The notes under the pieces are model-generated. The model saw nothing but the letters and a program-made list of their open reading frames with translations. It had not been told where the DNA came from and did not search any database. From Clostridia bacterium (GTDB taxonomy: Bacteria; Bacillota; Clostridia; Oscillospirales; Acutalibacteraceae): a DNA stretch of 6,445 bases. The position numbers were made by a program, and so were the translations under genes. This document shows, one piece after another, positions 6,280-6,445 of this stretch. The DNA is taken from positions 1 through 6,445 of the forward strand of contig CAAFIS010000137.1 of assembly GCA_900763035.1 (NCBI GenBank), read 5' to 3'. How positions within the stretch are numbered: position 1 is the first letter of the stretch; every line of letters begins with the position of its first letter.

Positions 6280-6445
6280 CGTTCAATACCTCCAAGACTG
6301 TGTTTTCCATGCGGGGGTACCGCATGCTTTCTGCCTCGATGATCGTGTTGATCCGGCGCACCGCCAGATCGACCTCATCGTTGAGCACGACATATTGATA
6401 GCGGAACGCCCTCGTCAGTTCCGCCCGTGCCGTTGCCATGCGGCC
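6263..6445 (-). CDS. gmk: Guanylate kinase, C-terminal part (5' end outside window)
   Basis: This is the last 60 codons of a guanylate kinase, the cytoplasmic enzyme that phosphorylates GMP to GDP with ATP and supplies GTP and dGTP pools. The frame reads without a stop from the window edge to a TGA at 6265-6263. Recognisable family features are RMATARAEL (residues 2-10 of the visible part), matching the end of the LID region. Next is YQYVVLNDEVDLAVRRINTI (16-35), matching the conserved YDYVVxND segment and the C-terminal helix that follows, with IEAE just after it. Bacterial Gmk is usually about 190-205 residues, so roughly the first two thirds lie upstream of the window. The end overlaps the rpoZ start by 17 nt, and the rpoZ ribosome-binding site lies inside gmk, so the two are co-transcribed. 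The gmk-rpoZ pairing is typical of Firmicutes and supports the call despite the short visible length. Confidence 0.93.
   Translation of the reverse strand, partial: GRMATARAELTRAFRYQYVVLNDEVDLAVRRINTIIEAESMRYPRMENTVLEVLNDVSTK
6288..6293 (-). promoter_or_regulatory. Ribosome-binding site of rpoZ, inside gmk
   Basis: A perfect GGAGGT lies within the gmk coding region, 9 nt before the rpoZ ATG if measured from GGAGG. It fixes the rpoZ start at 6279 and shows that rpoZ translation begins inside the upstream gene, giving the 17-nt overlap. Confidence 0.85.

Overview
This window is a piece of chromosomal housekeeping operon from a high-G+C member of the Clostridia. The Oscillospiraceae/Ruminococcaceae type is my inference, from the gene order and the high-G+C codon use. 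All genes lie on the minus strand and are transcribed from the right edge towards the left: gmk (3' part only), rpoZ, priA, def, fmt, a YugP-type membrane zinc metallopeptidase, and rsmB (its last few codons run off the left edge). No mobile element, CRISPR array, tRNA or rRNA gene is visible. Long plus-strand reading frames are high-G+C shadows of these genes.

Layout, in transcription order. 6445-6263 encodes the C-terminal third of guanylate kinase. It overlaps the start of rpoZ (6279-6067, RNA polymerase omega) by 17 nt. A 128-nt spacer follows, holding a diverged copy of the last 57 bp of the rpoZ end. priA (5938-3485, replication-restart helicase), def (3457-2987, peptide deformylase) and fmt (2967-2038, Met-tRNA formyltransferase) follow with spacers of 27 and 19 nt. 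Then come the zinc peptidase gene (start best placed at 2009) and rsmB (1323 to beyond position 1), joined by a TGATG stop/start overlap. No promoter or intrinsic terminator is recognisable, so the set reads as one transcription unit entered from upstream of gmk.

The genes serve core information processing: GTP supply (Gmk), transcription (omega), restart of stalled replication forks (PriA), N-formylation and deformylation of the initiator methionine (Fmt and Def, which act at opposite ends of that cycle), and 16S rRNA methylation (RsmB). Compared with the Bacillus subtilis order gmk-rpoZ-coaBC-priA-def-fmt-rsmB, coaBC is absent here and a yugP-like gene sits between fmt and rsmB.

I see no new multi-gene system. 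Two points deserve attention. First, RsmB has Phe383 where the family has the motif VI nucleophilic cysteine, while every other motif I can check is kept. Second, the rpoZ tail is echoed in the rpoZ-priA spacer, exactly where coaBC sits in B. subtilis.
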